Assembly: GCA_027858865.1 (NCBI GenBank)
Contig: JAQIBW010000028.1
Coordinates: forward strand, 1 to 5,269
Direction: 5' to 3'
DNA: 5,269 nucleotides
From: Sulfurimonas sp.
GTDB taxonomy: Bacteria; Campylobacterota; Campylobacteria; Campylobacterales; Sulfurimonadaceae
Position 1 is the stretch's first letter, and each line of letters opens with the position of its first letter. Positions 4,590 through 5,269 of the stretch are shown piece after piece. The notes beneath the pieces were generated by a model. That model worked only from the letters and a program-made list of their open reading frames with translations, made no database searches and was not told the origin of the DNA. The position numbers were made by a program, and so were the translations under genes.

Positions 4590-5269
4590 ATTATAACTTT
4601 TAGCGAGATGTTACTAAAACTTCAAGAATTTTGGATGAAACAGGGATGTAACATTGTACAGCCTTATGATATCCCCGCAGGTGCAGGAACATTTCACCCA
4701 GCTACTTTTTTACGCTCACTAGATTCACAGCCTTGGTCAGTTGCTTATGTAGCACCTTCACGTCGTCCTACAGATGGAAGATATGGAGAAAACCCTAATC
4801 GCTTGGGAAGTTATTATCAGTTTCAAGCTCTTATAAAACCATCTCCGGACAATATTCAAGAGCTTTACTTAAAATCACTAGAGTATCTTGGTCTTGACGT
4901 ATCTCAGCATGAAATTCGTTTAGTAGAAGACAACTGGGAGTCTCCAACTCTCGGTGCTTGGGGTCTTGGTTGGGAAGTTTGGTTAAACGGTATGGAAGTT
5001 ACTCAGTTTACTTACTTTCAACAAGTTGGTGGGATAGAATGTGATCCTGTAGCTGTTGAGATTACTTACGGAACTGAAAGACTTGCAATGTATCTTCAAG
5101 GTGTTGATATTATTTTTGACATCGTTTGGAATGAAAATGAGCATGGAAAAACACTTTACAAAGATGTTCATAAAGAGAGTGTAATTCAGTTCTCAAAGTA
5201 CAACTTTGAAGTAGCAGATACTGATATGTTATTTGCTGATTTTACAGCAAAAAGCGAAGAGTGTGTAAG
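4590..5269 (+). CDS. glyQ: Glycyl-tRNA synthetase alpha subunit, C-terminus beyond the window
   Basis: GlyQ is the catalytic alpha chain of the alpha2-beta2 glycyl-tRNA synthetase, activating glycine and, with GlyS, charging tRNA-Gly. About 226 codons are present; homologues have roughly 285-300, so about 60-70 residues lie beyond 5269. Recognisable blocks are GCNIVQPYDIPAGAGTFHP at 19-37, APSRRPTDGRYGENPNR at 55-71, YYQFQALIKPSPDNIQELYL, VEDNWESPTLGAWGLGWEVW, GMEVTQFTYFQQVGG and the class II motif 3 region EITYGTERLAMYLQG. Homology to other GlyQ N-termini (C. jejuni begins MTFSQM, from memory) extends upstream to ACT 4596 (TFSEML), but no ATG, GTG or TTG precedes it in frame after the TAA at 4545. 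I place the start at ATT 4590 (MITFSEML). ATT 4584, with better SD spacing, and ATG 4608, the first standard start but without a usable SD, are the alternatives. Identity is certain; the start is not. Confidence 0.9.
   Translation, partial: MITFSEMLLKLQEFWMKQGCNIVQPYDIPAGAGTFHPATFLRSLDSQPWSVAYVAPSRRPTDGRYGENPNRLGSYYQFQALIKPSPDNIQELYLKSLEYLGLDVSQHEIRLVEDNWESPTLGAWGLGWEVWLNGMEVTQFTYFQQVGGIECDPVAVEITYGTERLAMYLQGVDIIFDIVWNENEHGKTLYKDVHKESVIQFSKYNFEVADTDMLFADFTAKSEECV

Noticed and set aside
4983..5171. 62-codon minus-strand open frame opposite glyQ
   Set aside because: It is antisense to strongly conserved GlyQ motifs, has a low-complexity composition and no family features.
1..5269. CRISPR array, tRNA, rRNA or prophage genes
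   Set aside because: No regularly spaced repeats, tRNA-like cloverleaf with CCA-type end, rRNA signature or phage-type gene was seen on either strand.

Overview
The window looks like a chromosomal segment of a free-living Campylobacterota species, probably Sulfurimonas-like. It is AT-rich with short intergenic gaps. The gene order cheZ - U32/trhP - purE - small hypothetical - glyQ matches, from memory, the Campylobacter jejuni order Cj0700-Cj0704, and the cheZ/U32 pair also matches Helicobacter pylori HP0170/HP0169. No species name can be proven from this window alone.

Layout: (1) 1-421, minus strand, the N-terminal half of a PHP-family (HisJ-like) phosphatase, cut by the left edge. (2) 422-499, a compact divergent promoter region in which one self-complementary -10 octamer can serve both directions. 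(3) 500-4459, a tightly packed plus-strand operon. It holds a remote CheZ-type CheY-P phosphatase, a U32-family TrhP tRNA hydroxylation protein whose reading frame runs in frame into PurE, a small HTH/coiled-coil hypothetical protein and a DUF89 metal-dependent phosphatase. The junctions at 1190-1194 and 3600-3604 are TAATG stop/start overlaps. (4) 4460-4589, an AT-rich spacer. (5) 4590-5269, glyQ (glycyl-tRNA synthetase alpha chain), cut by the right edge and lacking an ATG/GTG/TTG at the position where its homologues start.

The most interesting signal is not a gene. Two copies of an approximately 80-nt imperfect palindrome lie in opposite orientation, at 2512-2590 (between the TrhP and PurE domains) and at 4462-4541 (between the DUF89 gene and glyQ). 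They share the block GTAGGAGC with its neighbouring bases, a central bulged hairpin, an asymmetric 8-9 nt bulge, and outer arms in which four base pairs differ between copies by compensatory changes on both sides. This resembles a REP/REPIN-type mobile palindrome with a GTAG head. The first copy, taken as 79 nt, is not a multiple of three. Removing it restores a TGA stop overlapping the purE ATG (ATGA), so the TrhP-PurE fusion is best read as a by-product of the insertion.

The genes are housekeeping in character (chemotaxis signal termination, wobble-uridine modification, purine synthesis, metabolite phosphatase, tRNA charging). They seem to share transcription more than a single pathway.
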